Position numbers and translations under genes: made by a program. Source: Lachnospiraceae bacterium (GTDB taxonomy: Bacteria > Bacillota > Clostridia > Lachnospirales > Lachnospiraceae). Taken from it: 64,000 nucleotides of DNA. The stretch lies in the NCBI GenBank assembly GCA_024690205.1, contig JAILCX010000004.1, forward strand, positions 123,245 through 187,244. Reading direction: 5' to 3'. This document shows positions 17,429 through 26,771 of the stretch, piece by piece; the stretch's first letter is position 1, and every line of letters begins with the position of its first letter. The notes beneath the pieces were generated by a model. It was not told where the DNA came from, did not search any database, and was given only the letters and a program-made list of their open reading frames with translations.

Positions 17429-18303
17429 TAGACGATCTCCCCTATGTCACCCGAGTGGATGATATGGGGATAAAGACTCTTTGGTGCCTTTTCGTTCTTC
17501 ATAAGTTCGCGTATCTTGCGCTTAAGATCTCTTTCGGATTCGTGATAGTTATTAAGAAGGATGCTGTCTATACCGCAGTTAAGCGCTATCTTTACATCGC
17601 TTAAGATCTCGTTTCCGACCATGACGGTTGAAGCAGGATCAAGCCCTTCCTGCTCTATCAAAAGCTCAAGGAATTCCTTTTGAGGCTTCATCATCTCGTA
17701 ATCGGAAGAAATGTACATCCTGTCAAAGAAACGCTCGATACCGCTTTGCTCTATCTCGGGCATGGTAAATATCTTTTGGGCATTTGAAAGAAGGTAAACG
17801 TTCTTTCCTCTTTCCTTAAGAGTCCGAAGGGCAATGATAGTATTGGGATAAGGTCTCATGTAATTTGTCGAAGCAACCCTGAAAAGGTTTGATACCGCAA
17901 CGGCCCAGTCACTTGAAGAGACCATATCTATCGTCTCGTTTTTATTTGAAGCGTATCCTTTTCTCAAAAGATCGATCTCATAATCGTTTATCTTTATATC
18001 CGTGGGATGGCTTTCTTCACATTCGAGCAAAAGCCTTGCAAACACGCGCTCGAGCTTAATCTCGGGATATGTAAATCCCTTTTCCTTGCTTAGCTTTTTT
18101 CTTTCGGAGGCATCAAGCTTCCAAAAGGTCTTCTTTAACTTCTTGGGGCTCCAGTCGCAGCCGTACACGTTATAAAAAGAAGCCATAAGCTTCCAAAGCT
18201 TTGACGAATGTTCATCGGTGCTCATATCTATGAGCGTACCGTAAAGATCAAAAACGTAGTTTGTATACTCCTTTAAAGGCTTCTCTTTTCGAAATAATCC
18301 CAT
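17428..18303 (-). CDS. HAD-superfamily hydrolase
   Basis: A 291-residue HAD-fold protein. Motif I is YVFDLYGTLID (nucleophile Asp present; second Asp replaced by Tyr as in many haloacid-dehalogenase-type members), motif II is VYLLSNAQ, and motif III/IV include MMKPQKEFLE and TVMVGNEILSDVKIALNCG. The helical cap lies between about 45 and 150. The substrate is not predictable; phosphatase activity on a small phosphorylated metabolite is the default. The stop codon abuts the prepilin peptidase start, so the two are coupled. Confidence 0.85.
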   Translation of the reverse strand: MGLFRKEKPLKEYTNYVFDLYGTLIDMSTDEHSSKLWKLMASFYNVYGCDWSPKKLKKTFWKLDASERKKLSKEKGFTYPEIKLERVFARLLLECEESHPTDIKINDYEIDLLRKGYASNKNETIDMVSSSDWAVAVSNLFRVASTNYMRPYPNTIIALRTLKERGKNVYLLSNAQKIFTMPEIEQSGIERFFDRMYISSDYEMMKPQKEFLELLIEQEGLDPASTVMVGNEILSDVKIALNCGIDSILLNNYHESERDLKRKIRELMKNEKAPKSLYPHIIHSGDIGEIV

Positions 18304-18354
18304 TTTGTCCCCCCCGGCGGTGTAAATTTATAAATATGAGTATAATACTATTCT

Positions 18355-19521
18355 TTATTTTTTGACAGGCCTTAAATAATACCCCGATGCAACCTGAATA
18401 AGCTCTCCCTTTACGCACATTAAGGAAAGCCTGCTTAAAGTATCCGAAAGCACCGCTCCCGGCTCGTCCCGTAATCTTCTTTCATGTATCTCTTCTGCCG
18501 ACATCGGATTTATATCAACATATCCGGCTATTCCGGTAAGTGGCGCATTATTTGCCTTTGCAAGGCAGCCGGCTCTTGAGCATAAAATCTGCTCTTTAGC
18601 CCGGTTCATGATAACATCCCCGGCTTCGCCCCGCCTTGCCCAAAGGATATTTACCTCAGATACAAAGTCCTCGGGAGAAAGCGCCACCCCGGAGCCCTGG
18701 CGTATCAGCATGTTACAGCCGTCCGATAATCTGTCGGTTATCCTCCCCGGAACTGCATATATATCCTTATTCATTGAAAGAGCAAGATTAACGGTTATGG
18801 AAGTACCCGATCTTGCCCTTGCCTCTATCACCAGGAGCACATCGCAAAGGGCTGCAACAATACTGTTTCTGAAAGGAAAATTACTCCTTGAAGGAGGAGT
18901 CCCCGGAGGAAACGCTGAGATAATGCCGCCGTTTTGAGGTATTGCTTCGTATAAAGATCTGTTTTGTAAGGGATAACAGATATCAACGCCGCTTCCAAGG
19001 ACGGCAAATGTCTTGCCTCCACCGTCAATGGCTCCCTGCTGGCTAAGCCCGTCAACTCCGACGGCCATGCCGCTTATCACATTGATCCGGGACTGTCCCA
19101 AATAGCTTCCGAAGGCATCGGCAGCGATCCTACCGTATTCGGAACAGTTTCTGGATCCGATAACGGAAACCGCAGGTTCATCTTCACCGGGAAGATCACC
19201 CTTAACATATATGGCATAAGGATGATTGCTCACCGCCTTTAATCTTTTGGGATAATAAGGATCATCTTCATCGATAAATCTTATGCCCTTAGCTATCATA
19301 AGATCATAGTCCCCATCTATATCAGCGTCAGCTCCGGCTTTGATAACCTGTGTTACTTTATCCATGTTAAGCCGCTTTGACAGGATATTCTTAAGATCAT
19401 CATCGTTTAACAGACACGCTTCGTATACGGATCTTGCATCTTTAAAATACTCAAGGAGTTTTTCCGCGGTCCGCCCTCCGATAAACGGCAGCGAGTCAAG
19501 CCAGTACTTATATTTCTTCAT
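18355..19521 (-). CDS. dprA: DprA/Smf, DNA processing protein
   Basis: Loads RecA on incoming single-stranded DNA during natural transformation. The 388-residue protein has an N-terminal helix-hairpin-like domain (LPFIGGRTAEKLLEYF), a Rossmann-like core with the DprA signature SVIGSRNCSEYG, NVISGMAVGVDGLSQQGA, FPPGTPPSRSNFPFRN and SGTSITVNLAL, and a small C-terminal winged-helix-like region. It overlaps the comM stop by four bases. Presence with comM and pilT suggests but does not prove transformability. Confidence 0.95.
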   Translation of the reverse strand: MKKYKYWLDSLPFIGGRTAEKLLEYFKDARSVYEACLLNDDDLKNILSKRLNMDKVTQVIKAGADADIDGDYDLMIAKGIRFIDEDDPYYPKRLKAVSNHPYAIYVKGDLPGEDEPAVSVIGSRNCSEYGRIAADAFGSYLGQSRINVISGMAVGVDGLSQQGAIDGGGKTFAVLGSGVDICYPLQNRSLYEAIPQNGGIISAFPPGTPPSRSNFPFRNSIVAALCDVLLVIEARARSGTSITVNLALSMNKDIYAVPGRITDRLSDGCNMLIRQGSGVALSPEDFVSEVNILWARRGEAGDVIMNRAKEQILCSRAGCLAKANNAPLTGIAGYVDINPMSAEEIHERRLRDEPGAVLSDTLSRLSLMCVKGELIQVASGYYLRPVKK

Positions 19522-21065
19522 AAGCCGGCTACCTGTGGTCTGTAACAGAGTGCCTCCGTCAGATGCCTTTCTTTTATATCTTCGCTTTCATCAAGATCGG
19601 CTATTGTCCTTGCCACTTTAAGCATGCGGTGGTATGACCTTGCGGAAAGGTCAAGGTTCTCGCAAATGTCTTCGGCAAGCTTCGATTCTGCCTTTCCGAG
19701 AGCGCAGAACTTTCTGAGATCCACCACGCCAAGCTCTGAATTACATGTGATATTTAATCCTTTGTACCGCTCTTCCTGTATCTTTCTTGCACGCAGCACC
19801 TTTTCCCGAAGCTTACTGCTTGATATTCCTTTGTTTTTGTTTTCAAGATCTTTGACTCGTATCTTTCTTACGGCAACACATATATCTATCCTTTCAAGTA
19901 CGGGTCCCGAGATATGTCCCATGTATCTCCTTACGGCGCCAGGAGAACAATTACACTTGTTATGGTCCGGATAATATCCGCACGGGCAGGGATTCATCGC
20001 GGCAACCAGCATGATATCCGCTGGATAGACAAAATTACCCGATGCGCGTGATATGTTTATGCATTTTTCTTCAAGTGGCTCCCTTAACATATCAATTACA
20101 TTCCTATCAAACTCCGGAAGCTCATCAAGAAAGAGCACTCCCTTATGGGCAAGCGATAATGCACCCGGTCTTGGTATGCCGCCGCCTCCCGATAACGCAC
20201 TTACCGTTGCACTGTGATGCGGATCGACAAAAGGTCTGTTTTTGATCATCGGGTGTTCGATATTAAGCTTTCCCGCTATCGAATATATCCTCGTGACTTC
20301 AAGCTTCTCATCATCGGAAAGCTCCGGAAGTATACCTGGGATCCTTTTTGCTATCATGGTCTTTCCCGTGCCGGGAGGGCCTATCATCAGCATATGATGA
20401 TTACCGGAAGCTGCGATAAGCGCACCCCGTATGACACTCTCCTGACCTGAAACATCCGAAAAATCGGGGATCTTTTCTTCTCTCCTTGTTATGTCAACCG
20501 CTTTATTCAAAGGATCATTCGAATTCTCTTCCGATGCTTCTGCCAAAACATCCATGTTCCCGTTAAGGAGCTCCTTTACCATTTTAAGATCGGAAACACC
20601 GATTATCCTTATTCCTTCTACAAGAGATGCTTCCATGGCATTCTCAATCGGGATCAGGCACGTAGTATATCCGTTCTTTTTAGCCTCATAAACTATCGGC
20701 ATTACTCCGCTTACCCTTTTAACCTCGCCGTTTAATCCGATCTCACCAATGACCAGGGTATCCCTTAACGAACTCTGCGGTATGATGTTCATGATCTCAA
20801 GCAGGCCCAAAGCAATAGCCATATCAAACCCCGTTCCGGTCTTTCTGATATCTGCGGGGCTTAAATTAACCGTTATGTGACTGGGCGGGATGTTCATCCC
20901 CATGTTCTTAAGCGCTACCCTTACTCTTTCGGCCGACTCCCTGACCTCCGAGTTAAGGCTTCCAACCATGACAAAACAGGGCAGGCCGTTTGAGATGTCG
21001 ATCTCGACATCAATAAGAAAACTCTTAAGTCCGTAAACGGTTCCGGACTTTATGGAACTGTACAA
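19518..21065 (-). CDS. comM: ComM/YifB family AAA+ ATPase (Mg-chelatase-like)
   Basis: A 515-residue YifB-family protein. The N-terminal Lon-protease-like domain (GLPCFVMVGSLNSEVRESAERV) is followed by a AAA+ core with Walker A GPPGTGKTMIAKRIPGILP, Walker B GVLFLDELPEF and the MNPCPCGYYPDHNKCNC cysteine motif, then the Mg_chelatase C-terminal domain. In Vibrio ComM is a helicase that promotes branch migration in transformation; the role in Firmicutes is less studied. Start is TTG, preceded by GAGAGG. It heads the comM-dprA-HAD-peptidase operon. Confidence 0.93.
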   Translation of the reverse strand: MYSSIKSGTVYGLKSFLIDVEIDISNGLPCFVMVGSLNSEVRESAERVRVALKNMGMNIPPSHITVNLSPADIRKTGTGFDMAIALGLLEIMNIIPQSSLRDTLVIGEIGLNGEVKRVSGVMPIVYEAKKNGYTTCLIPIENAMEASLVEGIRIIGVSDLKMVKELLNGNMDVLAEASEENSNDPLNKAVDITRREEKIPDFSDVSGQESVIRGALIAASGNHHMLMIGPPGTGKTMIAKRIPGILPELSDDEKLEVTRIYSIAGKLNIEHPMIKNRPFVDPHHSATVSALSGGGGIPRPGALSLAHKGVLFLDELPEFDRNVIDMLREPLEEKCINISRASGNFVYPADIMLVAAMNPCPCGYYPDHNKCNCSPGAVRRYMGHISGPVLERIDICVAVRKIRVKDLENKNKGISSSKLREKVLRARKIQEERYKGLNITCNSELGVVDLRKFCALGKAESKLAEDICENLDLSARSYHRMLKVARTIADLDESEDIKERHLTEALCYRPQVAGL

Positions 21066-21109
21066 AAATACCTCTCTTTCTCCCTTATTTGTGTAAAAAC
21101 GGAAAAACC

Positions 21110-21121
21110 GGGCGAACGCCC
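21110..21121 (-). other. Small GC hairpin with T tract in the comM leader
   Basis: GGGC-GTTC-GCCC followed on the minus strand by GGTTTTT lies between the comM promoter and start codon. A four-pair stem is weak, so this is only a possible attenuator. Confidence 0.25.
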
Positions 21122-21145
21122 AAAGATGTATAAACTGTGTTTGAG

Positions 21146-21175
21146 ATTATAAAATAAACGGATATCCTCTGTCAA
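21146..21175 (-). promoter_or_regulatory. comM-dprA operon promoter, embedded in the pilT terminator
   Basis: Perfect TTGACA and perfect TATAAT separated by 18 bases on the minus strand. The -35 falls in the loop side of the pilT terminator hairpin, so termination of pilT and initiation of comM share the same 40 bases. Leader length to the TTG start is about 75 bases. Confidence 0.75.
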
Positions 21176-21186
21176 GAAGATATCCG
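21151..21186 (-). terminator. Intrinsic terminator of pilT
   Basis: CGGATATC and GATATCCG pair perfectly around a 12-base loop, followed on the minus strand by TTTATTTT. It starts 17 bases after the pilT stop codon. Confidence 0.75.
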
Positions 21187-21202
21187 CCCGTTCTTTAATA
21201 TT

Positions 21203-22267
21203 TCAGGAGAGCTTTGCTGCCATAGCGTCCGGATCGACTGCAAACTGGATCGCCATGTCACGGCTTATCTTGCCTGCCGTATAAAGCTGCTGGATCGCTT
21301 CATCCATGACCATCATTCCGGACTTTCTGTTCGTCTGCATAACGGACATGAGCTGGTGTGACTTTCCTTCACGTATGAGGTTTCTGACCGCATGGTTTGC
21401 ATGGAGCACTTCAAACGCCGCAACTCGTCCGGTTCCGTCTATGGTCGGTATGAGCTGCTGTGAAATAACGGCTTCAAGAACGTTCGCAAACTGGATCCTG
21501 ACCTGTTGCTGCTGGTCTGAAGGGAAAACGTCGATGACACGGTCAACGGTGCTTGCTGCTCCTATGGTATGGAGCGTTGAAAGCACAAGGTGTCCTGTCT
21601 CGGCCGCGGTGATGGCTATTGAAATGGTGTCAAAGTCTCTCATTTCACCCACGAGGATAACATCGGGATCTTCTCTTAAAGCGGCACGAAGGGCACTTTG
21701 GTAAGAACCCGAATCCAAACCGATCTCTCTTTGGTTAACGATCGACTTTTTATGACGGTGCGTGTATTCGATGGGATCCTCAAGCGTTATCACATGCGCA
21801 TCCCTGTTATTGTTTATCTTGTCGATGATAGCGGCAAGGGTCGTTGATTTTCCGGAACCCGTAGGTCCTGTTACAAGTACAAGTCCCCTCTTTCTGTCAT
21901 AAAGATCTATAACGGAATCGGGTACTCCCAAAGTAACGGGATCGGGCACATCCGTACTGACAACACGAAGCGCGAGTGCAACTGAACCTCTCTGGCGGAA
22001 AGCATTGAGCCTGTATCTTCCCAGATTTGCCCTACCAAATGACATATCGATCTCACCGGTGTCGACAAACTTCCTTCTCTGCTTTTCATCCTGCATGATC
22101 TCATCGGCATACCTTTGGGTATCATCGCCCATGAGCCTGTCATAATCAAGGGTCTCAAGATGTCCGTTAACCCTGAGTTTAGGCGGAACGCCGACCGTAA
22201 GGTGGATATCCGAAGCACCTCTGTCCTTTGCTATGTTCATTAATTCATCAAGTGTAGGAATAGCCAT
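21203..22267 (-). CDS. pilT: PilT, type IV pilus retraction ATPase
   Basis: Secretion-superfamily hexameric ATPase, 354 residues, the normal PilT length. The N-terminal PAS-like domain starts PTLDELMNIAKDRGASDIHL; Walker A is GPTGSGKSTTLAAI; the Asp box is ITLEDPIEYTH; Walker B is PDVILVGEMRD; and the His box is TGHLVLSTLHT. The AIRNLIREGK-type retraction motif of PilT appears as AVRNLIREGKSHQL. No pilB or pilin gene is in the window, so the pilus it retracts is encoded elsewhere. The degenerate HD gene lies 24 bases upstream. Confidence 0.95.
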   Translation of the reverse strand: MAIPTLDELMNIAKDRGASDIHLTVGVPPKLRVNGHLETLDYDRLMGDDTQRYADEIMQDEKQRRKFVDTGEIDMSFGRANLGRYRLNAFRQRGSVALALRVVSTDVPDPVTLGVPDSVIDLYDRKRGLVLVTGPTGSGKSTTLAAIIDKINNNRDAHVITLEDPIEYTHRHKKSIVNQREIGLDSGSYQSALRAALREDPDVILVGEMRDFDTISIAITAAETGHLVLSTLHTIGAASTVDRVIDVFPSDQQQQVRIQFANVLEAVISQQLIPTIDGTGRVAAFEVLHANHAVRNLIREGKSHQLMSVMQTNRKSGMMVMDEAIQQLYTAGKISRDMAIQFAVDPDAMAAKLS

Positions 22268-22291
22268 TATCTTCTCCCTTTGGTAAACGGA

Positions 22292-23302
22292 TCAAAGTCC
22301 GAAGTTCTTTAACATCTCGGTATCCATTACATGACGGTTATCCATCGTCTTCATGATATCGATTATCTCAACATCCCCGTAGGAATTTGTATTTGAAAGG
22401 TCTATTATCTCATTATTATCAAAAGAAAGGATCATCGGACGGAACATATCCCTCTTGTTTTCGGAAATGACAAGAGCCTTTGAACCGGTATTTAATTCGA
22501 CACAGATGCCCGGAACAAGGATATTTATCGATTCAACTATGCTCATAACAAAATTCTTGTCGAAAAATCCGGGTTTATCGAGCATGTATTTAATGGTCGC
22601 AACCTCCGAATCCGGTGTCTTGTCGGCACTCATGCAGGTCATACTGTCAAATACATCTGCGATCGCAAGGATCTTTCCTCCGTCCATGAGCTTTACGTTT
22701 GCTTCTATAGCGCCGTCTTCAACACCCTGAAGGATCGTGTCGGCCTGAAATACGTATCTTTTGACATTGGGGTTTGATGAAAAAAGCTTTTCTATCGTAT
22801 CAATATTGACAAGTCCCCTGACCAGAGCCGCTGTAACGGCATCAAGACGGTCTTCAACCTTAAGGTTCAGCTTGTTTGACATCATTGCGGTAAGGATGGC
22901 AACGTTAATAGCATGCTTATATTTGGCATCTTCTTCGCTTCTTAAGTTCTGGTTGAAGTTTATCTTTCTTTCAAGATGTCCGTAGCTTTTTATTATATTT
23001 GAAACGATTATGGAAAGCTTGGCTGTTCTGCCCTGATTTTTGATCTTTTCGATCTCATCCATGAGTCCGAAGACATTGACGGTCTGGAAACGTTCGAACT
23101 CGATATCATCCTCTGACATCGGAGGACAGGGTTCGGCGGGTTCAAGAATGAACAACCCAATAAGGCCGAAATTCTGTATGCTCGCAATACCCGCAGCAGA
23201 AATCTTGGCGTCGCGGTCAAACAGCATGACTCCGTTCTTGTTATAGATGGGCCTTGCAAGCCTCATCCCAGGTCGAAGATCTTCGATCTTTTTAAATTGC
23301 AT
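22292..23302 (-). CDS. Degenerate HD-GYP-like protein upstream of pilT
   Basis: A 336-residue soluble protein. The N-terminus (IEDLRPGMRLARPIYNKNGVML) matches the leader seen in many HD-GYP proteins, KHAINVAILTAMMSNKL matches the first helix of the domain, and ILAIADVFDSMTCMS matches the late IADVFDAMT motif. The catalytic elements are missing: the HD pair position reads ALVRGLVNID and no HHExxDGxGYP motif exists. It is therefore probably a non-catalytic c-di-GMP or protein-binding derivative. Being just upstream of pilT suggests a role in pilus control. The family call is moderately secure; the function is inference. Confidence 0.72.
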   Translation of the reverse strand: MQFKKIEDLRPGMRLARPIYNKNGVMLFDRDAKISAAGIASIQNFGLIGLFILEPAEPCPPMSEDDIEFERFQTVNVFGLMDEIEKIKNQGRTAKLSIIVSNIIKSYGHLERKINFNQNLRSEEDAKYKHAINVAILTAMMSNKLNLKVEDRLDAVTAALVRGLVNIDTIEKLFSSNPNVKRYVFQADTILQGVEDGAIEANVKLMDGGKILAIADVFDSMTCMSADKTPDSEVATIKYMLDKPGFFDKNFVMSIVESINILVPGICVELNTGSKALVISENKRDMFRPMILSFDNNEIIDLSNTNSYGDVEIIDIMKTMDNRHVMDTEMLKNFGL

Positions 23303-23351
23303 TATTGCTTCCCCCCCGATTGCCGGTAATATGTAAAATCCCGACTTTATA

Positions 23352-23381
23352 ATTTTAATACAGCAATATTGTATTTCGCAA
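23352..23381 (-). promoter_or_regulatory. Candidate promoter of the HD-like gene and pilT
   Basis: TTGCGA and TAAAAT are separated by 18 bases on the minus strand, about 50 bases before the ATG of the HD-like gene and just after the hemW stop. The match is moderate. Confidence 0.4.
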
Positions 23382-23387
23382 GATATA

Positions 23388-24506
23388 TTATTCCAAAAAG
23401 TCAGCCATTATGACATTTGAAACACTGATTCCATCTTCAGTTAACATAACACATTCGTTAACCATTTTCAATAGTTTCATCGAAATATATTTATTTATTA
23501 TCTGCCCGTATCTTTCCGGCAGGGGGATACCGAATATTTCTTTAAACTGCGCCAGTGAGACCCCTTCCATCATCCGAAGTCCGAGGAACATAAACTCTTC
23601 CATCTGTTCATTTAATGAAAGTTCCTTAACATCAACGCGTAAAAAGCCATGCTTTAAGTATTCATCCATATCATCGGTATTCTTCCATCTTACGTTTTGA
23701 ACCATTGAAGATGCACCTAATCCAAGTCCTAAGTAATTGCCTCTCTTCCAGTAAACTTTATTATGTTCACACTCATATCCCGGGAGTGCATGATTTGAGA
23801 TCTCATACCTTTTAAAACCTGATGAAGAAAGGATCTCATCTGTCATTGCGTACATGCGTCTTTCATCTTCTTCATCAGGAAGGTCAAGCTTCATTTTTGA
23901 AAAAGGTGTACCCTCTTCCACGGAAAGGCTGTAGGCTGAAACATGTGTTGGTTTACATAATCTCGGATTATCTGCAAGATACTTAAGTGACCTTTCATAG
24001 GATGATAAGGTCTGGCCGGGAATGCCGTACATAAGATCCACGTTCACATTGGTAAAACCGTTTGATAACACCTGTTCATATAATGTTTCAAAGTCGCTTA
24101 AGCCGTGGATCCTTCCAAGTTTTTTAAGCTCCTGCTCATTTGCTGACTGAAGGCCGATGCTCAGTCTGTTTATGCCGCTTTTTCGGTATGATAAAACGTC
24201 ATGCTCCGTTCCCGGATTTATCTCCATAGATATTTCCGGGTTATCCCTCAGGTTAAAATAAGAATTGATCGCGTCGGTTATCCCCATTATCTCATCCCCC
24301 GATAAGATACTGGGTGTTCCCCCTCCAAAAAATACGGTATTTACCTCGTAGTCCTTATACTCGCTTCCCTTAAGTGCTATCTCTTCTTTAAGTGCCTTTA
24401 GATAAGCGCTCCTTTTTTCCTTATCCGCAGAAAAAGAAAGGAAGTCGCAATAAAGGCACTTCCTTACGCAAAACGGTATGTGAATGTAAAGGCTAATCGT
24501 CTTCAA
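23388..24506 (-). CDS. hemW: HemW-like radical SAM protein (heme chaperone)
   Basis: A 372-residue radical SAM enzyme of the HemN/HemW family. The cluster motif is [10 protein letters not shown] with cysteines 13, 17 and 20; GGGTPSIL and NPGTEHD-type motifs follow. The motif is CxxxCxxC without the additional fourth Cys (CxxxCxxCxC) of true HemN, as in HemW, which inserts heme into cytochromes rather than oxidising coproporphyrinogen. Start is TTG and it overlaps the lepA end by 14 bases; lepA-hemW is a frequent Firmicute pair. Older annotations call it coproporphyrinogen III oxidase. Confidence 0.9.
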   Translation of the reverse strand: MKTISLYIHIPFCVRKCLYCDFLSFSADKEKRSAYLKALKEEIALKGSEYKDYEVNTVFFGGGTPSILSGDEIMGITDAINSYFNLRDNPEISMEINPGTEHDVLSYRKSGINRLSIGLQSANEQELKKLGRIHGLSDFETLYEQVLSNGFTNVNVDLMYGIPGQTLSSYERSLKYLADNPRLCKPTHVSAYSLSVEEGTPFSKMKLDLPDEEDERRMYAMTDEILSSSGFKRYEISNHALPGYECEHNKVYWKRGNYLGLGLGASSMVQNVRWKNTDDMDEYLKHGFLRVDVKELSLNEQMEEFMFLGLRMMEGVSLAQFKEIFGIPLPERYGQIINKYISMKLLKMVNECVMLTEDGISVSNVIMADFLE

Positions 24507-26307
24507 GCTTCAGAACCGACAGGAAAGCGTTCTGCGGGATCTCGACATTACCGAACTGGCGCATACGCTTCTTTCCTTCCTTCTGCTTTTCAAGCAGCTT
24601 TTTCTTTCTCGTGATGTCTCCGCCGTAACACTTGGCAAGGACATCCTTTCTTAAGGCCTTTATGGTCTCTCTTGCTATGACCTTGCCGCCGACCGCGGCC
24701 TGGATCGGTATCTCGAAAAGATGACGCGGTATCTCTTCTTTTAATTTTTCGCACATCTTACGGCCCCTTTCATAGGCCCCGTCTCTGTGCACGATAAATG
24801 AAAGCGCATCGATCTCTTCTTTATTTATCAGTATATCAAGCTTAACAAGGTCAGATTTTTCATATCCCTTAAGCTCATAGTCAAATGATGCGTATCCGCG
24901 GGATTTTGACTTAAGAGCGTCAAAGAAATCATATATTATCTCGTTAAGCGGCAGTTCATATTTTAAAAGCGCCCTTGAAGTCTCCATGTACTCCATACCG
25001 AGGTATTTGCCCCTTCTCTGCTGGCAAAGTTCCATGATGGGTCCGATAAACTCGGTAGTTACCATGATCTCGGCACTTACGATCGGCTCTTCCATGCGCT
25101 CTATCTGCGAAGGATCCGGAAGGTTTGAAGGATTCGTTAGTTCTATCATCTCTCCGTCCGTTTTGTATACATGATAGATAACGCCCGGAGCGGTGGTTAC
25201 AAGGTCAAGGTTATATTCCCGCTCAAGTCTTTCAACTATTATCTCAAGGTGCAAAAGTCCAAGGAATCCGCATCTGAATCCGAATCCAAGGGCAATTGAG
25301 GTCTCAGGCTCATAGGTCAAAGATGCATCGTTAAGCTGGAGTTTTTCAAGTGCATCCCTTAGATCGGGATACTTGGCACCGTCTGCGGGATACATTCCGC
25401 AATAGACCATTGAAAGGACCTTTTTATATCCCGGAAGGGCTTCTTTACAGGGATTAAAGTCGTCTGTTACGGTATCACCGACTGTTGTGTCCGCAACATT
25501 TTTGATCGAAGCTGTAATATATCCGACTTCTCCCGCGCTTAATTCATCACACACGATGAACTGGCCTGCTCCGAAATATCCGACTTCAACAACATCGGCC
25601 ACAGCACCGGTTGCCATCATCCTTATCTTTGTGCTTCTTTTTACGCTTCCGTCAAAAAGACGGCAGAATATGATAACACCCTTATAGGCATCGTATACGG
25701 AATCAAAGATAAGCGCTTTAAGCGGAGCTTTGGCATCTCCCTTTGGAGCAGGTATCTTTTTGACCACGGATTCAAGGACATCCTCTATTCCGATCCCGTT
25801 CTTTGCCGAGATCAAAGGAGCATCCATAGCCTCTATTCCAATAACATCCTCTATTTCGGCCTTAACCCTTTCAGGCTCTGCCGAAGGAAGATCGATCTTG
25901 TTTATGACAGGGAATACCTCAAGGTCATGATCAAGCGCAAGATAAACGTTTGCAAGTGTCTGCGCTTCTATCCCCTGTGCGGCATCAACCACTAAGATCG
26001 CACCGTCACAGGCTGCAAGCGATCTTGAAACCTCATAGTTAAAGTCAACATGTCCGGGAGTATCGATAAGGTTAAAGATATACTCGTTTCCGTCCTTTGC
26101 CTTATATACGGTACGGACGGTCTGAGCCTTTATCGTTATGCCTCTTTCCCTTTCAAGATCCATGTTGTCAAGGACCTGTGCCTGCATTTCGCGGCTCGTC
26201 AAAAGACCTGTCATCTCAATGATACGGTCTGCCAGGGTACTCTTACCATGATCTATATGGGCAACTATGCAAAAATTTCTTATTTTTGACTGGTCGATAT
26301 ATGCCAT
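24493..26307 (-). CDS. lepA: LepA, elongation factor 4
   Basis: Ribosome-associated GTPase of 604 residues. It starts [27 protein letters not shown] with the G1 motif AHIDHGKST, followed by [12 protein letters not shown] (G2), DTPGHVDF (G3) and NKIDLPSA (G4). The LepA-specific C-terminal domain is seen as [24 protein letters not shown] longer in-frame start at 26361 was rejected because AAAGGATAAACG precedes the 26307 ATG and the family starts there. Its ribosome site follows immediately after the rpsT terminator T tract. Confidence 0.98.
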   Translation of the reverse strand: MAYIDQSKIRNFCIVAHIDHGKSTLADRIIEMTGLLTSREMQAQVLDNMDLERERGITIKAQTVRTVYKAKDGNEYIFNLIDTPGHVDFNYEVSRSLAACDGAILVVDAAQGIEAQTLANVYLALDHDLEVFPVINKIDLPSAEPERVKAEIEDVIGIEAMDAPLISAKNGIGIEDVLESVVKKIPAPKGDAKAPLKALIFDSVYDAYKGVIIFCRLFDGSVKRSTKIRMMATGAVADVVEVGYFGAGQFIVCDELSAGEVGYITASIKNVADTTVGDTVTDDFNPCKEALPGYKKVLSMVYCGMYPADGAKYPDLRDALEKLQLNDASLTYEPETSIALGFGFRCGFLGLLHLEIIVERLEREYNLDLVTTAPGVIYHVYKTDGEMIELTNPSNLPDPSQIERMEEPIVSAEIMVTTEFIGPIMELCQQRRGKYLGMEYMETSRALLKYELPLNEIIYDFFDALKSKSRGYASFDYELKGYEKSDLVKLDILINKEEIDALSFIVHRDGAYERGRKMCEKLKEEIPRHLFEIPIQAAVGGKVIARETIKALRKDVLAKCYGGDITRKKKLLEKQKEGKKRMRQFGNVEIPQNAFLSVLKLEDD

Positions 26308-26323
26308 TCGTTTATCCTTTACC

Positions 26324-26358
26324 AAAAAGACCGCTTCGCATGACGGTACGAAACGGTC
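26324..26358 (-). terminator. Terminator of rpsT
   Basis: GACCG-TTTCG and CGAAG-CGGTC arms pair with one internal mismatch around a 10-base loop and are followed by TTTTT on the minus strand. It lies 26 bases after the rpsT stop and directly before the lepA ribosome site, so lepA may depend on readthrough or an unseen promoter. Confidence 0.7.
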
Positions 26359-26383
26359 CAAATGATACTAAAATAGAACTTCT

Positions 26384-26647
26384 TTAGGAAAGCTTGTTAA
26401 CAGCCGAAGCTAAACGGGAAACCTTCCTTGAAGCTGTGTTCTTATGAAAAACGCCCTTAGAGCAAGCCTTGTCGATGATAGATGTAGCATTCAATAATGC
26501 TTCATCGGCTGCCTTCTTGTCTTTGCTTTCGATAGCTGCATTTACTTTCTTAACAGCTGTCTTAACGCCGGACTTGATAGCCTTGTTCTTTTCTGCATTT
26601 CTGCGGGCAACTAAAACTCTCTTCTTAGCAGACTTAATGTTAGCCAT
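26384..26647 (-). CDS. rpsT: Ribosomal protein S20
   Basis: Primary 16S rRNA-binding protein of the small subunit, 87 residues. It starts MANIKSAKKRVLVARRNAEKNKAIKS, the hallmark basic helix of S20, and ends with SKGVFHKNTASRKVSRLASAVNK. ATG follows AGGAGG. It is encoded on the strand opposite none of its neighbours, between the lipoprotein gene and lepA, with its own strong promoter and terminator. Confidence 0.98.
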   Translation of the reverse strand: MANIKSAKKRVLVARRNAEKNKAIKSGVKTAVKKVNAAIESKDKKAADEALLNATSIIDKACSKGVFHKNTASRKVSRLASAVNKLS

Positions 26648-26672
26648 GATGTACCTCCTGTCAGAATAAATG

Positions 26673-26710
26673 TTACATTAAAATCCTTAGACACGGCCAC
26701 TTTAATGTAA
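26673..26710 (-). promoter_or_regulatory. Perfect inverted repeat in the rpsT 5' leader
   Basis: TTACATTAAA (26673-26682) and TTTAATGTAA (26701-26710) are perfect inverted copies with an 18-base loop, in the transcribed leader between promoter and ribosome site. There is no T tract after it. It is a candidate autoregulatory target for S20, which is not among the well-known Firmicute r-protein leaders as far as I recall. Confidence 0.45.
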
Positions 26711-26721
26711 ACAACATTGTT

Positions 26722-26750
26722 ATTGTAGCCATGAGATATGGGCTTGTCAA
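26722..26750 (-). promoter_or_regulatory. rpsT promoter
   Basis: Perfect TTGACA and TACAAT separated by 17 bases on the minus strand, about 75 bases before the rpsT ATG. Confidence 0.8.
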
Positions 26751-26771
26751 GAAAAAATCACATTTTTTGCA

